The position numbers and the translations under genes were made by a program. Under the pieces are notes generated by a model. That model saw only the letters and a list, made by a program, of their open reading frames with translations. It had not been told where the DNA came from and made no database searches. From Amycolatopsis acididurans (GTDB taxonomy: Bacteria > Actinomycetota > Actinomycetes > Mycobacteriales > Pseudonocardiaceae), in the NCBI RefSeq assembly GCF_012328925.1, contig NZ_JAAXLS010000011.1, positions 62,001 to 126,000 on the forward strand: a stretch of 64,000 bases of DNA. The letters are read 5' to 3'. Below are positions 8,157-15,793 of this stretch, piece by piece; the stretch's first letter is position 1, and each line of letters opens with the position of its first letter.

Positions 8157-9347
8157 TCATGTGGACAGTTCGGCGAGGCGCCGCGCGAGATAGGAGCGGT
8201 CGGCGTCGTTCCCGGCCAGCTCCCGCGCCCTGCGGTAGGCATCGGCCGCCTCGCCCGTCTTTCCCATGCGCCGCAACAGATCCGCTCGCGCGGCGTGCCA
8301 CAGGTGATACCGCTCCAGGCCGTCGATCCGGTCGATCAGCGCGAGCCCCTCGGCGGGCGTGGCGGCCATCGCGACGGCGACGCCGTGGTTGAGTGCCACG
8401 ACCGGCGAAGGGGCGAGCACGAGCAGCTCCCCGTAGAGCGAGGCGATCCGCGGCCAGTCGACCGGGGTCTGGGTGTGCAGCGCGGCGATCGCGGCCTGCA
8501 ACTGATACGGGCCGGGCTTGCCGTGCCGCAACGCCCGGTCCAGCAGCCGCAGCGCTTCCGCGATCTCGTCGTGGTTCCAGCGGGACCGGTCCTGGTCGTC
8601 GAGCAGCACGATTTCGCCCGACTCGCTGTAGCGGGCCGCGGCGCGCGAATCGTGCAGCAGCATCAGCGCGAGAAGTCCCAGCGTCTCGGGTTCGCCGGGC
8701 AGGAGGGTCGCGAGCAGCTTGCCGAGCCGGATCGCCTCCCGCCGCGGCTCACGGTGGCCGGGGCCGCTCGTGTAGCCCTGGGTGAAGATCAGATACACCA
8801 CGGCGAGCACGCCGGCCAGCCGCTCGGGCAGCAGGTGGTCCTCGGGCACCTCGAGGCTGATCCCGGCGTCGCGGATCTTGCGTTTCGCCCGCACCAGGCG
8901 CTGCGCCAGCGTCGCCTCGCTGACCAGGAACATCCGTGCGATCTGCCCGGCGGTCAGCCCGGCCACCGCCTGCAGGGTGAGCGCCACGCGCGCCTCCTCC
9001 GCCAGCGCGGGGTGGCAGCAGGTGAAGATCAGGCTCAGCCGCTCGTCGCCGACGTCGTGCAGAAGCTGCTCACCGAAACCGGCGCCGGGCACCGCGTCCG
9101 CCGCGGTCCCGGCCTCCTTGACCGCGCCGATCTTCGCCCGCCGCAGCCTGTCGAGCGCCCGGTTGCGGGCGGCGGTCAGCAGCCACGCGACCGGGTCCTC
9201 GGGTACCTGTTCGCGCCAGTGACTCAGCGCCAGCGCGCACGCGTCCTGCAGCGCGTCCTCGGCCAGTTCGAAGTCGCCGAAGAGCCGCACCAGCGCGGCG
9301 AGCATCCGGGCGCGGTGGTCGCGGTAGACCCGCTCCACCACGGTCAT
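8157..9347 (-). CDS. ECF42-type RNA polymerase sigma factor with C-terminal TPR-like extension
   Basis: Extracytoplasmic-function sigma factor of 396 residues, twice the usual size. Region 2 is near the N-terminus ([20 protein letters not shown]) and region 4 near residues 115-170 ([20 protein letters not shown]). About 200 residues of helical repeat follow (DUF6596/TPR-like, including [11 protein letters not shown] and [20 protein letters not shown]). This long C-terminus and an adjacent DGPF/YciI gene define group ECF42, in which no classical anti-sigma factor is known and the extension is implicated in control. ATG at 9347 overlaps the upstream gene's stop by 4 bp. Confidence 0.9.
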   Translation of the reverse strand: MTVVERVYRDHRARMLAALVRLFGDFELAEDALQDACALALSHWREQVPEDPVAWLLTAARNRALDRLRRAKIGAVKEAGTAADAVPGAGFGEQLLHDVGDERLSLIFTCCHPALAEEARVALTLQAVAGLTAGQIARMFLVSEATLAQRLVRAKRKIRDAGISLEVPEDHLLPERLAGVLAVVYLIFTQGYTSGPGHREPRREAIRLGKLLATLLPGEPETLGLLALMLLHDSRAAARYSESGEIVLLDDQDRSRWNHDEIAEALRLLDRALRHGKPGPYQLQAAIAALHTQTPVDWPRIASLYGELLVLAPSPVVALNHGVAVAMAATPAEGLALIDRIDGLERYHLWHAARADLLRRMGKTGEAADAYRRARELAGNDADRSYLARRLAELST

Positions 9348-9730
9348 CCGGCGTCGGCCACCTGCTGTGCGGTGCGGTGGTCGACGCCGGGCACCTCGGC
9401 GACCGGCCGCACCTCGATCGAGCCCGTCTCGGCCATCGGGCACAACGCCGCCAGCTCCAGTGCCTCGTCCAGGCTCGGGCAGTCGAGGACGTAGTAGCCG
9501 CCGAGATGCTCGTGTGTCTCGGCGAACGGCCCGTCGGTGATCAGCGTCCTGCCCTCGCGCACGCTGACGGTGGTCGCGGTGCGCTCCGCTTTCAGCGGAT
9601 GCCCCGTCACCAGCGCGTTCCGCCTCCTGCACTCGTCGGCGAACGCGTTGACCCTGGCCAGTTCCTGCCCGAACCCGGGATCTCCCGGCTCGGGCCGTTC
9701 GCAGTTGTAGATGAGCAGCATGTACAGCAC
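9344..9730 (-). CDS. YciI/DGPF-domain protein, partner of ECF42 sigma factor
   Basis: 128-residue YCII-related protein with the fold of a dimeric alpha-beta barrel. It begins [19 protein letters not shown] and includes [20 protein letters not shown], the DGPF motif. Genes of this family are typical direct targets and partners of ECF42 sigma factors, and here it is translationally coupled to one (ATGA, 9344-9347). Its biochemical role is not established. GTG at 9730 is taken as the start because family members begin with this strand; ATG at 9721 is the alternative. Confidence 0.88.
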   Translation of the reverse strand: MLYMLLIYNCERPEPGDPGFGQELARVNAFADECRRRNALVTGHPLKAERTATTVSVREGRTLITDGPFAETHEHLGGYYVLDCPSLDEALELAALCPMAETGSIEVRPVAEVPGVDHRTAQQVADAG

Positions 9731-9801
9731 GAAAACGACGATAGCCCGCCTCGGTGCCGCGGAACCGGATCAATCGCCCAGCGGAACGCTGAGCCTTGCT
9801 A

Positions 9802-9825
9802 ATAGCTCTGATTAAGAGCTATCTT
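9802..9825 (+). promoter_or_regulatory. Palindromic MarR operator overlapping a leaderless -10 box
   Basis: A perfect inverted repeat, ATAGCTCT (9802-9809) and AGAGCTAT (9815-9822) around 5 bp, runs into TATCTT (9820-9825). That hexamer lies 6 nt before ATG 9832. Binding of a dimeric MarR repressor here would block RNA polymerase, so autoregulation of the MarR-ABC operon is likely. Confidence 0.7.
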
Positions 9826-9831
9826 CGAGCC

Positions 9832-10275
9832 ATGAGTACCACCGCCGACGATCTGCTCACCACCGTCTTCGGCGTACGACGGCTGATCCGCCGCCGCCTC
9901 CGCGCCCGGCTGCCCGGGCTGGTTCCGTTGCGTGGCGCGCAGATCGAGCTGTTGCGCGTCGTCGAGGTCAAGCCGGGCATCGGTGTCGCGGCCGCGGCCC
10001 GCGCACTGCACCTGGCAGGCAATTCGGTGAGCACGCTGGTCAACCAGCTCGTCGAGGCGGGGATGCTGACCCGCTCGGTCGACGCGGCCGACCGCCGCGC
10101 GGCACGGTTGGAACTCACCGAGGCCGCGCGAGACCGCCTGGCCACCTGGCGCACCGCGCGCAGCGAACTGATGGCGGACACGCTGGCCACCTTGTCCGAA
10201 GAGGACACGAAAACGATCGAGGAAGCACTGCCCGCATTGCGGCGGCTGATGGCCGCACTCGAGGAGGAGACATGA
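9832..10275 (+). CDS. MarR family transcriptional regulator
   Basis: 147-residue winged-helix regulator. The recognition region is GIGVAAAARALHLAGNSVST, followed by the wing LVEAGMLTRSVDAADRRAARLELTEAARD cut here by its conserved DxRxxR-like turn. First gene of an operon with an ABC-2 exporter; its stop overlaps the next start (ATGA, 10272-10275). A palindrome in its own promoter suggests autorepression, probably relieved by a drug-like ligand that the exporter removes. ATG at 9832 is supported by a leaderless -10 box; an upstream ATG at 9796 would begin before that promoter. Confidence 0.88.
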   Translation: MSTTADDLLTTVFGVRRLIRRRLRARLPGLVPLRGAQIELLRVVEVKPGIGVAAAARALHLAGNSVSTLVNQLVEAGMLTRSVDAADRRAARLELTEAARDRLATWRTARSELMADTLATLSEEDTKTIEEALPALRRLMAALEEET

Positions 10276-11072
10276 CGAGTCCACCGGCCGTGCGCTGCAC
10301 CGGATTGCGGCACACCTTCGGCGAAACCGTGGCGGTCGACGGGCTGGACCTGGAGATTCCGGCGGGCGAGGTGTTCGGCCTGCTCGGCCCGAACGGCGCG
10401 GGAAAGACCACGACCATCCGGATGATCACCACGTTGCTGCCGGCGCGCACCGGGTCCATCGAGGTGTTCGGGCTCGACGTGACGCGGCGCAAGATGGCCG
10501 TCCGCCGCCTGATCGGCTATGTGCCACAACAGCTTTCGGCCGACGGGACGCTCAGCGGCCGCGAGAACGTGGCGCTGTTCGCGCGCCTGTTCGACGTGCC
10601 CCGCCGCCGGCGCGGCGCACAGGTCGAGTCCGCGCTGGAGGCCGTCGGCCTGCTCGCCGACGCCGACCGCGAGGCGAAGGGCTACTCCGGCGGCATGATC
10701 CGGCGGCTGGAGCTCGCGCAGGCGCTGGTCAGCTCGCCGCGGCTGCTGATACTCGACGAGCCGACGATCGGCCTGGACCCGGTCGCCCGCACCAGCGTGT
10801 GGGAGCGCATCGAACAGATCCGCGCCGACACGGGCATGACCGTGCTCGTCACCACGCACTACATGGAAGAGGCCGAGCAGTACTGCGAGCGCATCGCGCT
10901 GATGCACCGCGGCCGCATCCGGGCCCTCGGCACCCCCGCCGAACTCGAGGCCGAGCACGGCGAGGGGTCCACTTTGGACGACGTATTCCGGTCGGTGACC
11001 GGCGACCAGCTCGATGGAGGAGGTATCCGCGATGTCCGTGCCGCTCGCCGCACCGCCCGTCGCCTCGGCTGA
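10272..11072 (+). CDS. ABC-2 type exporter ATP-binding protein (DrrA-like)
   Basis: 266-residue ATPase subunit of a drug/lipid exporter. Walker A is GLLGPNGAGKTTTIR, the Q-loop lies in YVPQQLSADGTLSGREN, the signature motif is GYSGGMIRRLELAQAL (SGGM variant), Walker B is LLILDEPTIGLDP, and the H-loop is TTHYMEEAEQYCERIAL. The C-terminal end STLDDVFRSVTG is typical of DrrA/NatA-type subunits. It overlaps the marR stop by 4 bp and extends 41 bp into the permease gene, so the products are made in fixed ratio. The exported compound is unknown. Confidence 0.92.
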   Translation: MTSPPAVRCTGLRHTFGETVAVDGLDLEIPAGEVFGLLGPNGAGKTTTIRMITTLLPARTGSIEVFGLDVTRRKMAVRRLIGYVPQQLSADGTLSGRENVALFARLFDVPRRRRGAQVESALEAVGLLADADREAKGYSGGMIRRLELAQALVSSPRLLILDEPTIGLDPVARTSVWERIEQIRADTGMTVLVTTHYMEEAEQYCERIALMHRGRIRALGTPAELEAEHGEGSTLDDVFRSVTGDQLDGGGIRDVRAARRTARRLG

Positions 11073-11844
11073 CCCGAGCCCGCCACGGCTGCTGCTCTCC
11101 CGCGTGGGCACGATGTGCCTGATGGAGCTGCAGAAGCTCCGCCGGGACCGCACCGAACTGGTGACCAGGGCCATCCAGCCCGCACTGTGGTTGCTGATCT
11201 TCGGTGAGACCTTCACCCGGCTGCGTGCGATCCCCACCGGCTCGACGCCGTATCTGGACTATCTCGCGCCCGGCATCCTCGCCCAGTCCGCGTTGTTCAT
11301 CGCGATCTTCTACGGCATCCAGATCATCTGGGAACGCGACGCGGGTGTGCTGGCCAAGCTGCTCGTCACGCCGACCCCGCGTGCCGCGCTCGTGGCCGGG
11401 AAGTCCTTCGCCGCCGGGATCCGGGCGCTCGTGCAGGCGCTGATCGTGCTGATACTGGCCGCGATACTCGGGGTCGGGCTGACGGCGAACCCGCTGAAAC
11501 TGCTCGGCACCGCGGTCGTGCTGGTGCTCGGGTCGGCGTTCTTCTGCTGCCTGTCGATCGTGATCGCCGGCCTCGTGCTCTCGCGCGATCGGCTGATGGG
11601 TATCGGCCAGGCGATCACCATGCCGTTGTTCTTCGGCTCGAACGCGCTGTATCCGGTGGACCTCATGCCCGGGTGGCTGAAGGTCATCAACCACGTAAAC
11701 CCGCTCAGTTACGAAGTGGACGCCCTGCGCGGCCTGCTCATCGGCACTCCGGCGCGGCTCGCGCTGGACTTCGGCGTGCTCGTCGGCGCGACCGCCGTGG
11801 CCATCGCCGTCGCATCCGCCCTGCTCGGACGCCTCGCGCGCTGA
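11032..11844 (+). CDS. ABC-2 type exporter permease (DrrB-like)
   Basis: 270-residue membrane subunit with about six transmembrane helices, following the pattern of ABC2 permeases. A cytoplasmic N-terminus with MELQKLRRDRTELVTRAIQP is followed by a LWLLIFGE membrane segment, then YLAPGILAQSALFIAIFYGI, and a distal TMPLFFGSNALYPVDLMPGW with the conserved FxSxxxxP-type turn. ATG at 11032 is chosen because GGAGGAGG (11016-11023) sits 8 nt upstream; the ATG at 11014 overlaps that site. It partners the DrrA-like ATPase. Confidence 0.9.
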   Translation: MSVPLAAPPVASADPSPPRLLLSRVGTMCLMELQKLRRDRTELVTRAIQPALWLLIFGETFTRLRAIPTGSTPYLDYLAPGILAQSALFIAIFYGIQIIWERDAGVLAKLLVTPTPRAALVAGKSFAAGIRALVQALIVLILAAILGVGLTANPLKLLGTAVVLVLGSAFFCCLSIVIAGLVLSRDRLMGIGQAITMPLFFGSNALYPVDLMPGWLKVINHVNPLSYEVDALRGLLIGTPARLALDFGVLVGATAVAIAVASALLGRLAR

Positions 11845-11885
11845 GTTTGTCCCGATTACCGAAGGGGTAACCGACGAAACGTCAC

Positions 11886-11902
11886 ACCACGGAAACCGTG
11901 GT
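11886..11902. promoter_or_regulatory. Short palindrome upstream of DUF4383 gene
   Basis: ACCACGG (11886-11892) and CCGTGGT (11896-11902) form a perfect 7-bp inverted repeat around AAA, 26 bp before the DUF4383 start. It may be a repressor site or a small 5'UTR hairpin; the sequence alone does not decide. Confidence 0.35.
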
Positions 11903-11927
11903 ACTCATCCGGTGAAAGGGACGAGAA

Positions 11928-12488
11928 ATGGCTCGTTCAGAAGATGCGGAAATCCGGAAAAAGGGAGTTCAGCCTGTTCAGGTGCTCGCCGGCATCGTCG
12001 GCCTGGTGTACCTGGCGGTCGGCGTCGTCGGATTCGCCCGCACCGGCTTCTCCGATTTCACCGGCAACCAGCAGCAGGTGCTGCTCGGGTTCATGATCAA
12101 CCCGCTGCACAACCTGGTGCACGTGGTGGTCGGCGCGATCGGTCTGCTGGCGGCGGCCTCGTCGGGACTGTCCCGTACGTTCGGCTGGGTGCTGTTCCTG
12201 GCCTACGGGGTGGTGGCGATCTGGGGCCTGATGATCACCGGCGTCATCTCCACCAACCCGGTGTCCGGCCTCGGTAACCCGCTCAACCTCAACGCGGCGG
12301 ACAACTGGCTGCACATCGGCAGCGCGCTGGTCGGCCTGATCATCGCGATCATGCCCGCCCGCAAGCGCGTGCACGTGCCCGGAGTCGCCGAGGCTCCGGT
12401 GGCCGCGGACACCGAGACGACCGAGACGGCACGGCACCGCCGCGGCCCGTGGTACCGCCGCGGCAGGCGCACCACCACGGCGCACTGA
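11928..12488 (+). CDS. DUF4383 membrane protein
   Basis: 186-residue protein with four predicted transmembrane helices (VLAGIVGLVYLAVGVVGFA, NLVHVVVGAIGLLAAASSGL, FGWVLFLAYGVVAIWGLMI, NWLHIGSALVGLIIAIMPA). Conserved His residues in the INPLHNLVHVV and NAADNWLHIG segments are the DUF4383 signature. The C-terminus is a basic, Arg/Thr-rich tail. Function is unknown. The start ATG follows GAAAGGGACGAGAA, a usable ribosome site. Confidence 0.85.
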   Translation: MARSEDAEIRKKGVQPVQVLAGIVGLVYLAVGVVGFARTGFSDFTGNQQQVLLGFMINPLHNLVHVVVGAIGLLAAASSGLSRTFGWVLFLAYGVVAIWGLMITGVISTNPVSGLGNPLNLNAADNWLHIGSALVGLIIAIMPARKRVHVPGVAEAPVAADTETTETARHRRGPWYRRGRRTTTAH

Positions 12489-12509
12489 CCGTCCGGCACA
12501 CTGCTCCGC

Positions 12510-13247
12510 GTGAGCGAAACGGTTCTCGTACTCGGTGGACGCAGTGAAATCGGCGTCGCGGTCGCACAGCGGCTGGCGAAGTCGGCGAAAGTGGTACTCG
12601 CGGCCCGGCGCAGCGATGATCTCGACCAGCAGGAAGAGACGCTGCGCCGGGCCGGTGCGTCCGAGGTCGCGCGCGCCGAGTTCGACGCCGACGACCTGTC
12701 CGGGCACCGGCGCGTGCTGGACGGGATCGTCGCCGAGCACGGGCCGCTCGACGTGGTGGTCGTGGCGTTCGGCATTCTCGGCGACCAGCAGCGGGCGGAG
12801 AAGGACGCCGCGCACGCGGTCTCGATCGTGCACACCGACTACGTCGCGCACGTGAACATCCTGACCGAACTCGCGAACCTGCTTCGCGAACAGGGCCACG
12901 GCAAGCTCGTGGTGTTCTCTTCGGTGGCCGGTATCCGCGTGCGGCGCGCGAACTACGTCTACGGCTCGGCCAAGGCCGGTCTCGACGGTTTCGCGAGCGG
13001 TCTCGCCGATGCCCTGCACGGGACCGGCGTCCGGCTGCTGCTGGTCCGGCCCGGTTTCGTCATCGGCAGGATGACCGAAGGCATGTCCCCGGCGCCGTTC
13101 TCCAGCACCCCGGATCAGGTGGCCGACGCGACCGTCAAGGCGCTGCGGCGGGGCCGGGGTGAGGTCTGGGTGCCGGGAGTCCTGCGCCCTGTGTTCGTCG
13201 TGATGCGCCTGCTGCCGCGCGCCGTCTGGCGGCGGATGCCGCGCTGA
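12510..13247 (+). CDS. DprE2-like short-chain dehydrogenase
   Basis: 245-residue SDR resembling decaprenylphosphoryl-2-keto-ribose reductase (DprE2), which with DprE1 converts decaprenylphosphoryl ribose to the arabinose donor for cell-wall arabinan. The cofactor loop is VLVLGGRSEIGVAVAQRLA, followed by VVVAFGILGDQQRAEKDA, FSSVAGIRVRRANYVYGSAK (catalytic Ser, Tyr, Lys) and LLLVRPGFVIGRMTEGM. These segments match the mycobacterial DprE2 pattern, including the unusual RVRRANYVYGS stretch. No DprE1 gene lies beside it in this window. GTG start; a weak CACACT box lies 7 nt upstream. Confidence 0.8.
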   Translation: MSETVLVLGGRSEIGVAVAQRLAKSAKVVLAARRSDDLDQQEETLRRAGASEVARAEFDADDLSGHRRVLDGIVAEHGPLDVVVVAFGILGDQQRAEKDAAHAVSIVHTDYVAHVNILTELANLLREQGHGKLVVFSSVAGIRVRRANYVYGSAKAGLDGFASGLADALHGTGVRLLLVRPGFVIGRMTEGMSPAPFSSTPDQVADATVKALRRGRGEVWVPGVLRPVFVVMRLLPRAVWRRMPR

Positions 13248-13250
13248 GGC

Positions 13251-14012
13251 CTACCGGCCGCCGCCCAGCAGCCCGCCGAGCAGGCCACCGACGGCGCCGA
13301 GCAGCCCACCGCCGGGCTGCGACGTGCTCGTGGGCGAGGTCGTACCGGACTGGTTGTTGGTCGTGCTGCTTGATCCGGTGCTGCTCGGCGCGGGCGCGGC
13401 GGCGGGAGCCGGCGGCTGGTTCGTGGTCGTCGTCGTGACGTCCGACCTGGAACTTTGCGAGGACGTACCCGAAGCCGAGGAACTGCTCGACGACGAGGTG
13501 AGCGCGTTCGGCACCGGAATCTGCACATGCTGCTGGGCTTGCTGGGCGGCGCTGGAGCCCGCCCCGGTGCCGCTGCTGCCGGCGCTGGTGGACGCGGTCG
13601 AGGAGGAGCCCGCGGACGTCACGGGTGGGGTGGCGATCTGCGAGGAGGTGCTGCTCTCGCCCGCGGCGTGGCCGGCGTCGATGGGCCCGCCACCGGCGCC
13701 GCCCGGTGCGGGCGCCGCCGTGTCGTGCAGCTGGCCGGTGCTCAGCGCGGTCGCCGCGATCCCGGCGACGGCGGCGACACCGGCCGCCAGCGCGCCGACC
13801 TTGCTCGCCCGGCGCCGGTCCCACCGGCCCTCGCGGCGCAGCAGTTCGGCCACCGGGATGCGTTCGGTCGGCTCGTCGTCGACGACGGGTTCTTCGACGG
13901 GGTCCTTCACGGCGGGGAACTCCTGCGTCAGCCCTTCGCGGCGCAGCAGTTCGGCGACGGTCAACCGCTCACCGTCGTCACCCGCTCGAGAATTCACCTC
14001 GTTGCTCGGCAC
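13251..14012 (-). CDS. Membrane-anchored Ser/Thr/Gly-rich protein with duplicated VAELLRREG motif
   Basis: About 253 residues, unknown function. The cytoplasmic N-terminus holds two copies of the identical nine-residue motif VAELLRREG (about residues 19-27 and 54-62), each preceded by an E-R-(L/I)-x turn. One transmembrane helix follows (VGALAAGVAAVAGIAATALS), then about 150 residues of low-complexity Ser/Thr/Ala/Pro outside the membrane. It ends in a Gly/Leu tail (GGGLLGAVGGLLGGLLGG). GTG at 14012 has GGAAGGG 8 nt upstream; GTG 14018 and ATG 14048 are alternatives. The repeats may be protein-docking sites; this is inference. Confidence 0.7.
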   Translation of the reverse strand: MPSNEVNSRAGDDGERLTVAELLRREGLTQEFPAVKDPVEEPVVDDEPTERIPVAELLRREGRWDRRRASKVGALAAGVAAVAGIAATALSTGQLHDTAAPAPGGAGGGPIDAGHAAGESSTSSQIATPPVTSAGSSSTASTSAGSSGTGAGSSAAQQAQQHVQIPVPNALTSSSSSSSASGTSSQSSRSDVTTTTTNQPPAPAAAPAPSSTGSSSTTNNQSGTTSPTSTSQPGGGLLGAVGGLLGGLLGGGR

Positions 14013-14174
14013 ACTCACAGCCCTTCCGTTCGTCACCGACAGCGACATCCTTAACTACCGTTACCAGTTTGTTGCCAGGTTAGTGACTACGATCACAGCC
14101 AGTTGGGACGATTTTCGACGGAGCGTGATTGATGGGTAGCGCACATGGACGCATAGGCCGGGCCTGGGCACCTG

Positions 14175-14228
14175 CGCCGTCCGGCCTCGGGAGCGTTACC
14201 CGGTGCATACGGCCGGACGGCGTAGTGT
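14175..14228 (+). promoter_or_regulatory. Long inverted repeat abutting a leaderless -10 box
   Basis: CGCCGTCCGGCC (14175-14186) and its exact complement GGCCGGACGGCG (14211-14222) flank a 24-bp spacer. The right arm touches TAGTGT (14223-14228), which is 7 nt before ATG 14236. Both arms lie upstream of the expected start site, so this is more likely a two-half-site operator than an RNA hairpin of the downstream gene. The rest of 14013-14174 shows no gene. Confidence 0.5.
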
Positions 14229-14235
14229 GACCTGC

Positions 14236-14409
14236 ATGCGTTTCCTGCGCCGCGCGCTTCGCTGGGCCGACTGGTTCGAGCAGCGCGGTGTATATGTGCC
14301 GGGGGAAGACAGCCACACCGTCGATCCGTGGCGCGACTTCGGCTGGCTGATCGTCGCGTGGCTCATCGGCGTCGGCGCGTTCATCCTGTTCTTCGCGCTC
14401 GCCACGTGA
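14236..14409 (+). CDS. Small single-pass membrane protein
   Basis: 57-residue protein, MRFLRRALRWADWFEQRGVY onward, with a basic amphipathic start, a short Asp/His/Trp segment (DSHTVDPWRDF) and one C-terminal transmembrane helix (WLIVAWLIGVGAFILFFALA). No family recognised. ATG at 14236 is 7 nt after TAGTGT, so it is probably translated from a leaderless mRNA. The upstream long inverted repeat suggests its own regulator. GC-rich third codon positions support coding. Confidence 0.6.
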   Translation: MRFLRRALRWADWFEQRGVYVPGEDSHTVDPWRDFGWLIVAWLIGVGAFILFFALAT

Positions 14410-14598
14410 CGGCCCTCACCTCGCGTGCCGCTCCGATCACGGATCGGCTACGGCCCTACACCAGGTGCGACTCAACCGCGTGCCGTCACTCGCCCGTACG
14501 GCCGCGGCCCGCCAGAGTGGACCAGGGCTTCCGGCAGAAGTACCTACCCCGAACGGACCAGCCGGTTGCCGACATGGTGAGTAAAGGATGTTGTCGCT

Positions 14599-15123
14599 GT
14601 GCGTGCCTTCAGGCGCATTGTGCCCGCGGTTGCCCTGGTGATCGGGCTCGCGGCATGCGGTGCGCAGGCGCAGGACAACGCGGGTAGTGCGGGCGGAAGC
14701 CGCGCACTGCAGGCGGCGGCACCCACCCCGGAGATGGTCGGTTTCGGCGGGCAGTACCGCTTCTCCGACGGCATCACGGTTTCGGTGACCACGCCGAAGT
14801 CGTTCCAGCCGAGCGCGAGCGCCTATCCGCGCAGTGATCGCGGGGTCGCGTTCGACATCGTGATCCGCAACGACGGGGACCAGTCCTACCAGCTGTCCGG
14901 GCTGTCGGTGACCGCGACGGTCGGCGGGGTCACGGCCAAGCAGCTGGTCGATTCGACGCAGGGGTACAGCGGGATCATCGACGCGGGCAAGGACGTGCCC
15001 CCGCAACGCGATGTGCGCGTGACGCTCGCTTTCGCCGTGCCGTCTCAGCCGTCCGAGATGCGGCTGTCGCTGCGCCCGGCGCCGACGACGCCGGTGGTCG
15101 CGGTGTACTCCGGTTCGGCGTGA
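14599..15123 (+). CDS. Secreted lipoprotein, DUF4352-like fold
   Basis: 174-residue exported lipoprotein. The signal peptide RAFRRIVPAVALVIGLAAC ends in a lipobox LAAC, with Cys about residue 20. The mature part has a beta-rich pattern (ITVSVTTPKSFQPS, VAFDIVIRNDGDQSYQL, RDVRVTLAFAVPSQ) typical of DUF4352 immunoglobulin-like domains. Role unknown. The start GTG 14599 has AAAGGA 10 nt upstream. The 189 bp before it show no other gene. Confidence 0.75.
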   Translation: MRAFRRIVPAVALVIGLAACGAQAQDNAGSAGGSRALQAAAPTPEMVGFGGQYRFSDGITVSVTTPKSFQPSASAYPRSDRGVAFDIVIRNDGDQSYQLSGLSVTATVGGVTAKQLVDSTQGYSGIIDAGKDVPPQRDVRVTLAFAVPSQPSEMRLSLRPAPTTPVVAVYSGSA

Positions 15124-15142
15124 GACCGCTAGTCTCTGCCGT

Positions 15143-15616
15143 ATGACCGAGCGACTCTCCCCTGGCGACACCGCGCCCGACTTCACCCTCACCGACAGCG
15201 AGGGCAAGAAGGTTTCGCTGTCGGACTACCGCGGGCAGCGCGTCATCGTGTACTTCTACCCGGCCGCGGGCACGCCGGGCTGCACGAAGCAGGCCTGCGA
15301 TTTCCGGGACAACCTCGGCGAGCTGAACGGCGCGGGCTACCAGGTGCTCGGGATTTCGCCGGACAAGCCGGAGAAGCTGGCGAAGTTCGCCGCGGCGGAG
15401 GAGCTAACGTTCCCGCTGCTGTCCGATCCGGACAAGCAGGTACTGGACGAATGGGCCGCCTTCGGCGAGAAGAAGAACTACGGCCGGGTCTACCAGGGCG
15501 TGATCCGCTCGACGTTCGTCGTGGACCCGGACGGCAAGATCGAGAAGGCGCTGTACAACGTCCGCGCCAGCGGCCACGTCGCGAAGCTGATCAAGGATCT
15601 CTCGATCGGCGCCTGA
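15143..15616 (+). CDS. bcp: Thioredoxin-dependent peroxiredoxin, Bcp/PrxQ type
   Basis: 157-residue thiol peroxidase that reduces hydrogen peroxide and organic peroxides using thioredoxin. The peroxidatic Cys47 lies in FYPAAGTPGCTKQACDFRD, with the resolving Cys52 five residues later as in the two-Cys PrxQ class. Other matches are the start LSPGDTAPDFTLTDSEGKKV and RSTFVVDPDGKIEKALYNV. The start ATG is 7 nt after TAGTCT (15130-15135), a leaderless layout. The gene is followed by a 32-bp-period repeat. Confidence 0.93.
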   Translation: MTERLSPGDTAPDFTLTDSEGKKVSLSDYRGQRVIVYFYPAAGTPGCTKQACDFRDNLGELNGAGYQVLGISPDKPEKLAKFAAAEELTFPLLSDPDKQVLDEWAAFGEKKNYGRVYQGVIRSTFVVDPDGKIEKALYNVRASGHVAKLIKDLSIGA

Positions 15617-15655
15617 GTCGATCGGGCCCGAGTCGGCGCCCGGCCCCGGTCGGGT

Positions 15656-15744
15656 CTGAGCCTGTCGGGGTCTGGGCCCGGTCAGGACTGAGCCTGTCGG
15701 GGCCTGGCCCGGGTCGGAACTGAGCCTGTCGGGGTCGGGACTCG
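15656..15744. repeat. 32-bp minisatellite, about 2.8 units
   Basis: The core CTGAGCCTGTCGGGG recurs at 15656, 15688 and 15720, an exact 32-bp period, with the remaining 17 bp of each unit (CTGGCCCGGGTCGG-like) nearly conserved. A degenerate extra unit may precede it from about 15624. It fills the space between convergent bcp and the GntR gene. Several GGCCCGG-type palindromes inside could act in transcription termination. No coding role is visible. Confidence 0.8.
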
Positions 15745-15793
15745 GCGCAGGCCCGGCCTCCCGCTCCGCGGCGGTCGCCTGAGGCGGCGCAGG

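Noticed and set aside
14410..14598. tRNA or other structural RNA before the lipoprotein gene
   Set aside because: No cloverleaf arms, anticodon loop or conserved T-loop sequence could be found.
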